From positions 5,990 to 69,989 of the forward strand of contig CAYTTV010000016.1 in assembly GCA_964440915.1 (NCBI GenBank): 64,000 nucleotides of DNA, in the 5' to 3' direction. The position numbers were made by a program, and so were the translations under genes. The notes beneath the pieces are model-generated. The model saw only the letters and a program-made list of their open reading frames with translations, was not told the origin of the DNA and did not search any database. Of this stretch, positions 1 to 8,563 are shown in pieces. This DNA comes from CAMPJM01 sp964440915. GTDB lineage: Bacteria > Bacteroidota > Bacteroidia > Cytophagales > Cyclobacteriaceae. Position 1 is the first letter of the stretch. Each line of letters starts with the position of its first letter.

Positions 1-1
1 A

Positions 2-226
2 GGGGGGATGATCTTTGATATGTCGAGAGGACAAAAATTGATGGTTGATATGCGCTACGCTTTTGGGATTGGGCAGACCTTTTTGGGAACTACAGCAGGT
101 GGAACTTTTGGACTTGTAGAATATCATGATAACTTGGAAGGTGTGAACCATGTCATCAGTCTGTCGGCAGCCTATCTGTTTGAGATTGATGTAAGACAAG
201 TGTTGAAAAAGGGAAAAATGCGATAG
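2..226 (+). CDS. Outer-membrane beta-barrel protein, C-terminal fragment
   Basis: The frame is open to the left edge, so only the last 75 or so residues are present and the true start lies outside the window. The fragment alternates polar and hydrophobic residues and contains glycine-rich turns (YAFGIGQTFLGTTAGGTFG). It ends in a predicted strand, SLSAAYLFEIDV, typical of the last strands of PorT-like (outer membrane protein beta-barrel) proteins of Bacteroidota, followed by a short basic tail. Another barrel lies in the next gene cluster (3945-4844), but the 167-base gap with its own stop codons suggests a separate transcript. Family assignment rests on strand pattern only. Confidence 0.55.
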   Translation, partial: GGMIFDMSRGQKLMVDMRYAFGIGQTFLGTTAGGTFGLVEYHDNLEGVNHVISLSAAYLFEIDVRQVLKKGKMR

Positions 227-393
227 TGTTATCCTTACAAACTATTATATAAAAAAAAAGCAATTTCTTACAAGGAGCAATAAAGGATATAAACCTGTGG
301 AGTCTGTTTCGGGAATGTTTTATATAGCCAAATGATACTTGAATTTTATTAATATAAGGAATGAGATATTAATCATATATAATTTTTCTGGTT

Positions 394-2154
394 ATGCTTT
401 CTACTTTTTCAGGCAACTTAGGTATAAAAAGGGCTGCGCATTTATTAAGAAGGGCTACTTTCGGGGCTTCAAAAGAAACGATCGATGCCTTTTCTAACCT
501 GACTGTTGCACAAGCTATGTCCATATTGTTTCCCCCTTCATTGCCAGACGCAGAAGCGCCTATAGATCCTGCTATTGGTCAAGAATGGATCACTGCAATG
601 GATAGTGACGATGATAATGGAAGCAGCGACAGCAAACGGCAAGAGTATTTCAAGGGTTGGTTACTAGGACAAATGTTGAGCTTAGGAATGCCAGCAGATA
701 TTCAACTGGGCTATGCCTTGAGAGAAAAGATTGTTTTCTTCATGCATACCCATTTTACCACGATGCAGTCAAAAGTCGACAATAGCCGACATTTGTATTA
801 TCAAAACGAGTTGTTTCGATACTTTGCTTTTGATGCTAACAAAGCGTCAGAAGTCAACTTCAGCACACTCACTAAGAAATTATGCATCGATAATGCCATG
901 CTTATTTTCTTGGATGGACGGTTGAATATGAAGGGAAGCCCTAATGAAAACTTTGCCAGAGAGCTATTTGAGTTGTTCGTAATAGGGAAAGGCTATGAGG
1001 ATGGATTGCCTCCAGACCTTGAGGCTGGTGATTATCTTAATTTTACCGAACAAGACGTACAAGCAGCTGCAAGGGTCCTTTCAGGGTGGGATGCTGATAA
1101 GGCACTTGACAATATAGATCCTGACACAATGTTGCCTAGAGGCAAGGTGCGGGGTGGCACTGTTGCCAATGCTCATGATAACGATCCTAAACAGTTTAGT
1201 TTCCGAATGGGCAACCATGTCATAGCACCAGACCCAGCCTTACTAGATGACTCGGGAAGGGCCACAGAAGCAAGTGCCATAGATGAGATTGGCCAACTGA
1301 TAGACTTGCTCTATGCACAGGAGGAAACGGCCCGCTACATTTGTCGGAAAATATATCGTTTCTTCGTTTATAGCCATATCTCTCCTACAGTTGAAACAGA
1401 AATCATACAGGAAATGGCCAATACATTCAAGGCCAATGGCTTCAAAATTCAACCTGTACTCGAGGAGCTTTTTCAGAGTCAACATTTTTATGAAGCATCC
1501 ACAGGGGTAGAAGATGACCATTTTGGAGGGGTTATTAAATCTCCTTTGGATTTAATAATGGGGACACTGCTTTTCTTTGAAGTTCAGTTGCCTGATTACA
1601 CGCAAGATCCCTCGGGATTCTATGAAATCACTGACAATATCCTTAAATTATTGGAGCGGCAGGGGCTTTCATTTTACGAACCTATCGAAGTGGCCGGCTA
1701 TCCTGCTTACCATCAATTCCCTGCATTTAGCAGAAATTGGATATCTACCAATTACCTTACGAGACGATACGATTTCATCCGTTATATTTTGTCGATGGTC
1801 AATAAAGAAGAGCCTGGTCAAATTACAGTTGACATTTTGGCTTATGTGCGGAACAACATTCCCAGTGAGGTGGCATCAGATGCTCGGGAGTTGATCATGA
1901 TTTTGGTAAAGTACCTCCTGCCTATGTCGGATAACCTGACTTTTGATCGAGAAAATGATGAAAATGCAGAGTTAACAGCAGAGCGACTTAACTATTTTCT
2001 GCATGCTTTTCTATATGCTCGAAATATTGATGTGGACCCCGAAAGCACTTGGACGCTGAGATGGGTAAATAATTATGACACGGATGTTTTGCAAGGCCAA
2101 TTGCAGAGTTTGTTTAATGCCCTGCTGCAAACACCAGAATACCAGTTGATGTAA
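394..2154 (+). CDS. DUF1800 domain-containing protein
   Basis: A 586-residue protein of the DUF1800 family. The family hallmark AAHLLRRATFGASKETID lies at residues 14-31, and NENFARELFELFVIGKG with the following EQDVQAAARVLSGW matches the conserved core. Function is not established. Members usually sit beside DUF1501 genes, as here, with the partner starting 49 bases downstream. An in-frame stop (TAA at 370-372) lies just upstream, so the ATG at 394 is the first possible start. There is therefore no signal peptide, although the partner carries an export signal and a T9SS domain. The gene heads a four-gene same-strand unit ending at 6091. Family call is firm; the cellular role is unknown. Confidence 0.88.
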   Translation: MLSTFSGNLGIKRAAHLLRRATFGASKETIDAFSNLTVAQAMSILFPPSLPDAEAPIDPAIGQEWITAMDSDDDNGSSDSKRQEYFKGWLLGQMLSLGMPADIQLGYALREKIVFFMHTHFTTMQSKVDNSRHLYYQNELFRYFAFDANKASEVNFSTLTKKLCIDNAMLIFLDGRLNMKGSPNENFARELFELFVIGKGYEDGLPPDLEAGDYLNFTEQDVQAAARVLSGWDADKALDNIDPDTMLPRGKVRGGTVANAHDNDPKQFSFRMGNHVIAPDPALLDDSGRATEASAIDEIGQLIDLLYAQEETARYICRKIYRFFVYSHISPTVETEIIQEMANTFKANGFKIQPVLEELFQSQHFYEASTGVEDDHFGGVIKSPLDLIMGTLLFFEVQLPDYTQDPSGFYEITDNILKLLERQGLSFYEPIEVAGYPAYHQFPAFSRNWISTNYLTRRYDFIRYILSMVNKEEPGQITVDILAYVRNNIPSEVASDARELIMILVKYLLPMSDNLTFDRENDENAELTAERLNYFLHAFLYARNIDVDPESTWTLRWVNNYDTDVLQGQLQSLFNALLQTPEYQLM

Positions 2155-2203
2155 AAACATAAAGTGAGCTTATTTTTTCAAAGCTTCTAAAAGCCACAAT
2201 AAA

Positions 2204-3925
2204 ATGAAAAGAAGGAAATTTTTAAAAAGAATCCCCATTCTTGCTGGAGCTTCATTTGCTTTGCAGGGAATTCCTATCAATGTCTTGGCTAAGAACAATG
2301 CATTTATGCGCTTGGCTGGGCAAAGCACCAACGACAAGGTCTTGGTAATTTTGAACTTGGATGGGGGAAATGATGGACTTAATACCTTCATTCCCATTGA
2401 GCAATACGACCATTATTATAGCAGAAGGGCCAATATAGCCATCCCTGCCAAAAACAGCATCCGGAAATATATCCCATTGGACAGTACATTGCCATCTCCT
2501 GACCAAGTAGGGTTGCATCCAGATATGATGGGCGCCAAGATGTTGTATGACCAAGGAAGGATGGCAGTTGTGCAAGGGGTATCTTATAAAAACAACAATG
2601 GCTCTCATTTTAGGGGTAGGGATATATGGTTTATGGGCGGCGATTATGACGACTATCATTCTTCTGGGTGGGTAGGCCGTTACCTGAATCAGGAATACGC
2701 GCCCAAAAGCTATCCTGCAGATTTTCCCCATGAAGACATGAAAGATCCGCTTGCAATTGAGCTAGGGAGTGATGTTTCTTTAGTTTTTCACCAAAGTGGC
2801 AATATTCCCACTTCAATTTCTCTTGGTGGAGACCCAGAAGGTTTTGCTTCGTTGGTAAATAATTTGGAAGGGTTTTCCGATCAAGGAATCGACCCTAGGG
2901 GAAGACCGCCTGCCATTCTGAACAACTCACCCTATGAAAAGGAGTTGAACTGGATTTTGGGCTTAGAAGAAAAGTCTGAAGATTATGCCCAAAGGCTGTT
3001 GGAAGTATTCAAGGCTTCATCTGAGACCTCGATTACTTATCCCGAACGGTATCCATTTAATGCACCCAAAGGAATTGCCACCAACAGCCTTACCCCACAA
3101 TTGCAACTTATCGCTCGGCTTTTGGATGGAGGAGGTGCCGGCCGCGGCGTAAAAACCAAGGCTTTTATGGTGAAAATAGGAGGCTTCGATACACATGCAG
3201 AGCAAGCGGAAGGATATGATCCTACTATGGGCTATCACGCTGCATTGCTCCATCATGTCTCTTCTGCTATGAAGGCATTTCAAGACGACCTTCGCGCTAG
3301 AGGATTGGAAGACCGTGTACTGACGGTTACCGTATCAGAATTTGGACGGAGAATAGGCTCCAACGGGAGTTATGGTACTGACCATGGCACGGGAGGGCCT
3401 GTCATGATTTTTGGGAAAGCAGCCAATGCAGGCGTGATCGGCACAAACCCTGACGTATCTAAAGATAATGTAGAAATGCAATTTGACTATCGTCAGATCT
3501 ATGCTAATATCCTGAAAGATTGGATGGAAGTGGATCCCCAAAAAATAGAAAGCGAGATATTTTTTGGCAACTTTATAGATGGCCCTAACGAAGAAGGAGG
3601 ACATTATGAACCCCTTCCGCTGATCAAAGACATTATCACAGGCAGCAACAACTTCTTCTCAAGGCGTTTCCGCTTGCATGATTGTTTCCCCAATCCGGCG
3701 CATACGAACACTGTTTTTTCATTTCAGATTAACACCCAAAGTCAAGTGCTTTTGAATATACTTGATCTCAAAGGTAATACGGTGAAAAAAGTGCTTCAAG
3801 AAACCCGAGAACCTGGACTACATGAGGTAAACGCTTATGTTGGCGACCTTCCAGCCGGAGCCTACCTGTATCAAATAAAGGCAGGCGCATTGTCGGATAC
3901 CAAAAAGTTAATCGTGACTCGATAA
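2204..3925 (+). CDS. DUF1501 domain-containing protein with T9SS type A sorting domain
   Basis: A 573-residue DUF1501 protein (alkaline phosphatase/sulfatase-like fold by family description). The N-terminus MKRRKFLKR followed by a hydrophobic stretch resembles a twin-arginine or Sec signal. The family core is visible in VLVILNLDGGNDGLNTFIP (about residues 46-64), SEFGRRIGSNGSYGTDHGTG and the GFDTHAEQ motif, which supply Asp/His residues able to bind metal. From about residue 490 a T9SS C-terminal domain follows (DCFPNPAHTNTVFSF ... GDLPAGAYLYQIKAG ... KKLIVTR), so the mature protein is predicted to be secreted or surface attached. The next gene starts 19 bases downstream, so these are probably co-transcribed. 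Substrate unknown. Confidence 0.88.
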   Translation: MKRRKFLKRIPILAGASFALQGIPINVLAKNNAFMRLAGQSTNDKVLVILNLDGGNDGLNTFIPIEQYDHYYSRRANIAIPAKNSIRKYIPLDSTLPSPDQVGLHPDMMGAKMLYDQGRMAVVQGVSYKNNNGSHFRGRDIWFMGGDYDDYHSSGWVGRYLNQEYAPKSYPADFPHEDMKDPLAIELGSDVSLVFHQSGNIPTSISLGGDPEGFASLVNNLEGFSDQGIDPRGRPPAILNNSPYEKELNWILGLEEKSEDYAQRLLEVFKASSETSITYPERYPFNAPKGIATNSLTPQLQLIARLLDGGGAGRGVKTKAFMVKIGGFDTHAEQAEGYDPTMGYHAALLHHVSSAMKAFQDDLRARGLEDRVLTVTVSEFGRRIGSNGSYGTDHGTGGPVMIFGKAANAGVIGTNPDVSKDNVEMQFDYRQIYANILKDWMEVDPQKIESEIFFGNFIDGPNEEGGHYEPLPLIKDIITGSNNFFSRRFRLHDCFPNPAHTNTVFSFQINTQSQVLLNILDLKGNTVKKVLQETREPGLHEVNAYVGDLPAGAYLYQIKAGALSDTKKLIVTR

Positions 3926-3944
3926 GAATATTAACAAAATAAGG

Positions 3945-4844
3945 ATGATTAAAAAATTGATAATTGTGCAATTTTTGATAGGCGCTCTGATTGCTTTTGC
4001 AACGGTGGAAAGCTATGCACAATTCAGGAACAATAAGCGGCCGGCCTATGCGGCTAAAAAGCCTAATAAGAAAAGCACTTTTCTAGATACACAATGGTGG
4101 TTGGGTTTGAGAACTGGCGTCAATTTAAGTGAAGCGGTTCCTGAAACACAATATGCTGTATATAGCCCCATCAACTACGAATCTCAAAACATAGAGAAGG
4201 CATACCAAGGCTACAAGAAGATGGGCATGCAGGCGGGCATAGAAGTCACCTTCTATCATAAAGGATTTTCGTTTTCGCTTCAGCCCAATTACAGAAGACA
4301 ACAATTTATGTACGAGAATCAGTACACATGGGTCAATCCTGCATTGCCGGATCAGTCATTGGAGCTTTACTATGAACAGGTCGTGAGTACGGATTACATT
4401 GATTTTCCGCTTTCTATTAAATACGATTTAATAAAGCAAGGGAAATGGCGACCCTTTGTTATGGTTGGGGCGTATTATGGCCTACTGGCAGGTGCCGATA
4501 AACGATTGTCCATTTCGGGCAAAGACCAGGCTTCAGGAGGGGTAAATGCTTTCGAAGGGGAAACTTTGCAGGTTGGGGCCAATGAGCTTTTTATCAAATC
4601 CTCCGCTGGCCTATTGGGAGGATTGGGTGTCAACTATGACTTATGGAAAATAAGGGTCGTTTTCGATATCGCCTATCGCCATGGACTACACAACATCAGC
4701 AATACCAATAATAGGTATGCCAACAATAGTTTGTCCGCACTAGGAGATACTATGGATGATATTACCGTGAACAACCTATCTTTTAACCTGGGTTTTCTTT
4801 TCCCCCTTCGGTTTATCAGCAAAGATTTTAACGCCATTGATTAA
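3945..4844 (+). CDS. PorT-like outer-membrane beta-barrel protein
   Basis: A 299-residue protein with an N-terminal signal peptide (MIKKLIIVQFLIGALIAFA, probable cleavage near SYAQF) followed by alternating amphipathic strands and glycine-rich turns. WWLGLRTGVNLSE, GMQAGIEVTFYHKGFSFSLQP and a late strand NNLSFNLGFLFPLRF fit the 'outer membrane protein beta-barrel' family common in Bacteroidota. It lies 19 bases after the DUF1501 gene and 20 bases before the lipoprotein gene, so it is likely part of the same transcript. It may be the outer-membrane component serving the secreted DUF1501 product; that link is inferred from position alone. Confidence 0.75.
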   Translation: MIKKLIIVQFLIGALIAFATVESYAQFRNNKRPAYAAKKPNKKSTFLDTQWWLGLRTGVNLSEAVPETQYAVYSPINYESQNIEKAYQGYKKMGMQAGIEVTFYHKGFSFSLQPNYRRQQFMYENQYTWVNPALPDQSLELYYEQVVSTDYIDFPLSIKYDLIKQGKWRPFVMVGAYYGLLAGADKRLSISGKDQASGGVNAFEGETLQVGANELFIKSSAGLLGGLGVNYDLWKIRVVFDIAYRHGLHNISNTNNRYANNSLSALGDTMDDITVNNLSFNLGFLFPLRFISKDFNAID

Positions 4845-4864
4845 CAGTTTTATAACTGAAATAG

Positions 4865-6091
4865 ATGAATATGAAGCGATTTCCATTCGGTTTTTTTTCA
4901 ATAAGGAAATACTTTTTCCTCTTGTGTACATTTCTGGCCATGGGTTGCGATATTGGCGACAATGTGATCAGCAAAGAAGCTAGCTTCCTGAGAATTTATG
5001 ATGACAGTCAATTTGACGGCTCGTATATCCCGTTGGACATACAGCAGACCGAGGACGATGGTTACTTAATCCTTGCCGGCAAAAGAATAGAGGAGTCCAA
5101 TTTCATAGGAATACAAGTGCTTAAATTGGATAAGGAGGGCGGCTTTGAAGGTGTTACTACAATAGAAACTGAATATGTTCATCCTGTAAGCAACTTCTTA
5201 AAGACTGAGGAAGGTTATTTCTTTTTCTGTATGCATGCCATAAGCTTGCAAGCCCATATCATGGCCATAGATGAAGATGGAGTGTTGCTCTCCGCAACAC
5301 CTGTGCCCAATACTTACTACCCTTTGGCTGCAGGATTGGCCGATAATGGAAAATTTATCCTACAAAGCTATGATAATATGGAAAAGCAAAGCGTGGTGGC
5401 TATTGTGGGAGCTGATGGGAAAATAGGAGCGAAGCAAGGATTCGGGATCGGTGCAGGTGAGGAAGTGGAGAAGCCCATAATCGAACATTTTACCCGAACG
5501 GGACGACAGCTGCCTTTTCGTGCGGGTAAAGCTTCAAACGGTATGTTTTATTTTAATGGATTCTTCAATTATACCTTTTCATTACTATTTACCAACCTTA
5601 ATAATGCTAGCCCTAGCGGTGTGGTGCAAGGTCAACAGGACGATGGCGGCATGAGTGCTGTTCTGCCCCTAGGTGGAGGTAAGTTTGCAGCTGCTCGATT
5701 TAATTTTGGAGACAATTACATATTGCCACATGTTGATATTGCCACACAAGGCATTTCCTCAAGCGTTGACCTCGTTGGGCTTTCTGTGCCCGAACTGGCA
5801 CCCGATGCCAAAGTGGTACTCAAGGAAGTCGTGGTGAATGGAAAGGCGACTGTTTTGTATGCAACCAATACTAAAAGTGGCCAGATTTTACTTTTGGCCT
5901 ATGATGCCCTCTCTGGAGAGCTACTAGGCACACGATATTTGGGATTTTCCAATCCATATGAAATTGCAGGTTTTATACAGACAAAAGATGATGGACTAGC
6001 GGTAGCAGCGCTCACCTATGTGGCCGGAAGATTTCCTAGGGTTTGTCTTATAAAGTTGTCAAAGGATGAATTGGCTGATTTAGGAAGTTAA
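4865..6091 (+). CDS. Lipoprotein of unknown function
   Basis: A 408-residue protein with a hydrophobic leader and lipobox (LLCTFLAMGCDIG, Cys at residue 28), predicting a lipid-anchored envelope protein. The body contains recurring segments such as QTEDDGYLILAGKR, KTEEGYFFFC and QTKDDGLAVAALTY, each followed by L/I-x-K-L or similar. These resemble blades of a beta-propeller of the kind seen in Bacteroidota 'T9SS/PKD-like' surface proteins. An ATG two codons downstream (4871) is an alternative start. It is the last gene of the DUF1800-DUF1501-barrel unit. I do not recognise a catalytic motif. Confidence 0.7.
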   Translation: MNMKRFPFGFFSIRKYFFLLCTFLAMGCDIGDNVISKEASFLRIYDDSQFDGSYIPLDIQQTEDDGYLILAGKRIEESNFIGIQVLKLDKEGGFEGVTTIETEYVHPVSNFLKTEEGYFFFCMHAISLQAHIMAIDEDGVLLSATPVPNTYYPLAAGLADNGKFILQSYDNMEKQSVVAIVGADGKIGAKQGFGIGAGEEVEKPIIEHFTRTGRQLPFRAGKASNGMFYFNGFFNYTFSLLFTNLNNASPSGVVQGQQDDGGMSAVLPLGGGKFAAARFNFGDNYILPHVDIATQGISSSVDLVGLSVPELAPDAKVVLKEVVVNGKATVLYATNTKSGQILLLAYDALSGELLGTRYLGFSNPYEIAGFIQTKDDGLAVAALTYVAGRFPRVCLIKLSKDELADLGS

Positions 6092-6211
6092 GACAATTTC
6101 AATAAGCAAAGGCAATTGGCAGTAAACGGGGGCAATAATAGTAGGCAATAGGAAATTCACAATAGCGGTGGAAATGACGATTGCAAAAGGGTAGTTTTGA
6201 ATAACGCAAGA
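6092..6211. repeat. Degenerate GGCAAT-type low-complexity stretch
   Basis: Between the lipoprotein stop and the terminator the sequence repeatedly uses short units of the form GGCAATT, GGCAGT, GGCAATAA and GGCAATAGG (about 6110-6152). They look like decayed copies of a heptamer. A similar TTGCCAATTGTCAACTTG stretch occurs on the other orientation near 62382. No gene is visible here. Confidence 0.35.
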
Positions 6212-6250
6212 ATATAAGGGTTCCTGGATGCAGTCTAGGAACCCTATATA
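6212..6250 (-). terminator. Hairpin terminator for the gap-truncated gene
   Basis: AGGGTTCCT at 6217-6225 pairs with AGGAACCCT at 6237-6245 around an 11-base loop, flanked by A/T-rich arms that extend the stem. It lies 9 bases beyond the stop of the minus-strand gene at 6255, and also downstream of the plus-strand lipoprotein gene, so it could serve both. Confidence 0.6.
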
Positions 6251-6254
6251 TTTA

Positions 6255-6566
6255 TCAGAGCTTATCAATTACAGCTTTTGCCATAACAATAGCTTTTTCT
6301 TTCATTATTTCATGATCTTGGACAACAAATTCGTAAAAAGGTCCTCCATCTTTCAGTTGCATTACCCTGTAGTTGGTGTTTACATAAAATATATAGCCCT
6401 TATACAAAACCCTTAATTGGCCATGGCCAAGCTTAGTCCACGTCGCTCGTTCTCCCACATTACTTACTTCTTCTATTTCATATTGACTATAGACCGACTC
6501 GTTTTGAGATTCCCAATCCTGCTCTGCTTGGTCATTGCTTACTTTCCCTTTTGTAGAAAAGTTTAG
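6255..6566 (-). CDS. Hypothetical protein, truncated by the assembly gap
   Basis: The minus-strand frame is open without a stop from the gap edge at 6566 to the TGA at 6255-6257, about 103 residues, so the 5' part is lost in the N run. A GTG at 6458 could be a start, but continuous coding upstream (VSNDQAEQDWESQNESVYSQYEI and more) argues that this is only the C-terminal part of a longer protein. Residues around WTKLGHGQLRVLYKGYIFYV and GGPFYEFVVQDHEIMKEKAI do not match a family I recognise. It is followed by a good hairpin terminator, which supports the reading direction. Confidence 0.6.
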   Translation of the reverse strand, partial: LNFSTKGKVSNDQAEQDWESQNESVYSQYEIEEVSNVGERATWTKLGHGQLRVLYKGYIFYVNTNYRVMQLKDGGPFYEFVVQDHEIMKEKAIVMAKAVIDKL

Positions 6567-6666
6567 NNNNNNNNNNNNNNNNNNNNNNNNNNNNNNNNNN
6601 NNNNNNNNNNNNNNNNNNNNNNNNNNNNNNNNNNNNNNNNNNNNNNNNNNNNNNNNNNNNNNNNNN
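6567..6666. other. Assembly gap (100 N)
   Basis: Exactly 100 consecutive undetermined bases, the conventional placeholder for a join of unknown length. The neighbouring minus-strand frame runs into it from the left. The distance between flanking genes and the order of anything inside cannot be known. Confidence 0.98.
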
Positions 6667-6691
6667 TTTTCCTCTAGTAACGCTCATTTGT

Positions 6692-7153
6692 TCATTTGAA
6701 ATAGTTTTTATAGGTATTTAAATACTGCTCCAAATCGTTAATTGCATGAGCTTCATCGCTAGCTTGATCTAAGCCATCAATTTTTTCTTTCAGGGGATGG
6801 AGGTAGTTATGCAGTTGATTGTGCGACTCGCCTTTCATAGTGCATTTTTGTAAAACGGTATTAAACTCGCTTCTGAGATCCTTTTGCAATGCCTTGAGAT
6901 CGGTAGACGCATTCGCATCTTCCTTGGATACTAAGACCAACATATTGTCAATGCCTTCATTGGTTTCAGGGTTTGCTTCCCACCTTTCACCGTTGTTCAG
7001 CTCAACCGATCCTCCATCTTCAGTGTGCTCTTCATGGTGATGGTGTTCCTGATGATCATGATGGGCATGGTCGTTTTCTTCCTTTTTATTTCCTGTACAG
7101 GCCGAGGCAAAGATAAAAATGAGGAGGAGGGATGTTAAAGTAATTTGTTTCAT
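6692..7153 (-). CDS. Histidine-rich lipoprotein
   Basis: A 153-residue protein started at the ATG at 7151-7153, chosen because it gives a proper lipoprotein signal (MKQITLTSLLLIFIFASAC, lipidated Cys at residue 19). A longer reading begins at 7198 but would bury the signal. Residues 29-43 form a His/Asp/Glu cluster with nine histidines, which suggests binding of Zn, Cu or Ni in the envelope. The rest is predicted helical (SKEDANASTDLKALQKDL ... INDLEQYLNTYKNYF), resembling small four-helix metal-handling proteins of Bacteroidota. The role is inferred from composition. It lies next to the assembly gap, so its downstream neighbour is not visible. Confidence 0.7.
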   Translation of the reverse strand: MKQITLTSLLLIFIFASACTGNKKEENDHAHHDHQEHHHHEEHTEDGGSVELNNGERWEANPETNEGIDNMLVLVSKEDANASTDLKALQKDLRSEFNTVLQKCTMKGESHNQLHNYLHPLKEKIDGLDQASDEAHAINDLEQYLNTYKNYFK

Positions 7154-7232
7154 GATAAGTTGATTCAATTTGAAATAAGCTATAATATTTGGATCCATTG
7201 GATTAACGGTATTGGGTAGGCAAGGTTTTCAT

Positions 7233-8297
7233 TTAAAAATCCAATGATAGTTGATAATCGTTGTGCATAAAATTGGACAATGAAACGCCCAGCAGTCGTA
7301 CGCCTTTTTCTGGAGGGTTAAATGCTAGCAGCAAATCCTCCAATGTAGCTACCATATCATTTCTGTTTAAAATCAAATTTGGTTTTGTCTTGCTTCTTGA
7401 AACTATTTCAAAATCGTTGTATTTTATTTTAAGGGTAATGGTCTTTCCTATGACTTTAGCCTTTTCGATCCTGGGGAGCAGTATGTCTACAATTTCCAAT
7501 GCCTCTTTTTTGATTTCGGCATGTGTGAATAAGTCTTGTGGAAAGGTGTTTTCTGCACTAATTGATTTTCTGACTCTATTGGGGTTTACCGGTCTGTCAT
7601 CTATCCCTCTGGCAATATAATAGTAATACCTTCCGGACTTTCCAAAGTGCTTTACCAAAGTGGGAAGTTCCAGCGATTTTAGATCGGCGCCGTTAAAAAC
7701 TTTCAGTGCTTTCATCTTTTCAGCTGTTACTTTCCCTATTCCATAAAACTTCTCTATGGGCAGTGCTGCTATAAAGCCTTCTGCTCTTTCAGGATGAATA
7801 AGGGTGAGGCCGTTCGGCTTACGCCATCCTGAAGCAGTCTTTGCGAGAAACTTATTATAAGAAACCCCAGCGGAAGCGGTCAACGTTGTGGCTGCTTCAA
7901 TAGCATTTTTTATCTCCTTTGCGATAAGCATGGCAGAGTCAAGCTGCTTTTTGTTGTCAGTCACATCCAAGTAGGCTTCGTCTAACGATAAAGGCTCCAC
8001 AAGGTCGGTATATTCTAAGAAGATTTTCCGGATCTGTTGAGAAACTGCCTTATATACTTCAAAGCGGGCTGGTACAAATATTAGATGAGGACACTTTTTG
8101 GCCGCAATGGCAGAGGGCATGGCGGAGTAGACGCCAAACTTTCGTGCTTCATAACTTGCCGCTGCCACCACACCTCTTTTGCTTCCACTTCCTACGGCTA
8201 TGGGCTTTCCTTTCAGGGCTGGAAAATCCCGTTGCTCAACAGAAGCAAAGAATGCATCCATGTCTATGTGGATTATTTTACGGAATTCTCCTGTCAT
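7233..8297 (-). CDS. dinB: DNA polymerase IV (Y family)
   Basis: A 354-residue Y-family translesion polymerase. The palm motif IIHIDMDAFFASVEQRD (Asp12 and Asp14 region) and EPLSLDEAYLDVT supply the catalytic acidic residues. The helix-hairpin-helix and thumb region (PIEKFYGIGKVTAEKMKAL) and little-finger domain follow. The C-terminus NDYQLSLDF ends in a QLSLDF peptide that matches the beta-clamp binding consensus, so the protein appears complete. It would copy past DNA lesions at stalled forks. It is transcribed alone, divergent from the peptidase gene at 8564. A short inverted repeat (8354-8366) in the shared upstream region could be regulatory. Confidence 0.95.
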   Translation of the reverse strand: MTGEFRKIIHIDMDAFFASVEQRDFPALKGKPIAVGSGSKRGVVAAASYEARKFGVYSAMPSAIAAKKCPHLIFVPARFEVYKAVSQQIRKIFLEYTDLVEPLSLDEAYLDVTDNKKQLDSAMLIAKEIKNAIEAATTLTASAGVSYNKFLAKTASGWRKPNGLTLIHPERAEGFIAALPIEKFYGIGKVTAEKMKALKVFNGADLKSLELPTLVKHFGKSGRYYYYIARGIDDRPVNPNRVRKSISAENTFPQDLFTHAEIKKEALEIVDILLPRIEKAKVIGKTITLKIKYNDFEIVSRSKTKPNLILNRNDMVATLEDLLLAFNPPEKGVRLLGVSLSNFMHNDYQLSLDF

Positions 8298-8527
8298 ATG
8301 CCTGGATCAAGAAGTGTGTAAAAATACTCAAAATGTGGCTGGAGTAAAAATCGGATAGGGCCTATCGATAAACCTGTGGGCAATAAAATAAGGTTAATGA
8401 GGTTGATATTAACAGCACTTTCTCCATATAAAAAGCACTTGTGTTAAGGATTTTAAGCTTAAAATAAATGTTGGCATTAAAATATTCCCCAACTTGCACT
8501 ATGTTTTCAAGAAGGGAAAATTAGGGC

Positions 8528-8534
8528 TACTTTG
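8528..8534 (+). promoter_or_regulatory. Candidate promoter -7 element for the M20 peptidase gene
   Basis: TACTTTG at 8528-8534 resembles the Bacteroidota -7 box TAnnTTTG with one base fewer in the centre. A TTTT run at 8504-8507 lies about 20 bases upstream, where the -33 element would be. It would give a leader of about 25 bases. Weak evidence. Confidence 0.35.
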
Positions 8535-8563
8535 TATCATTAAACAAATTTCTCATCATTATC

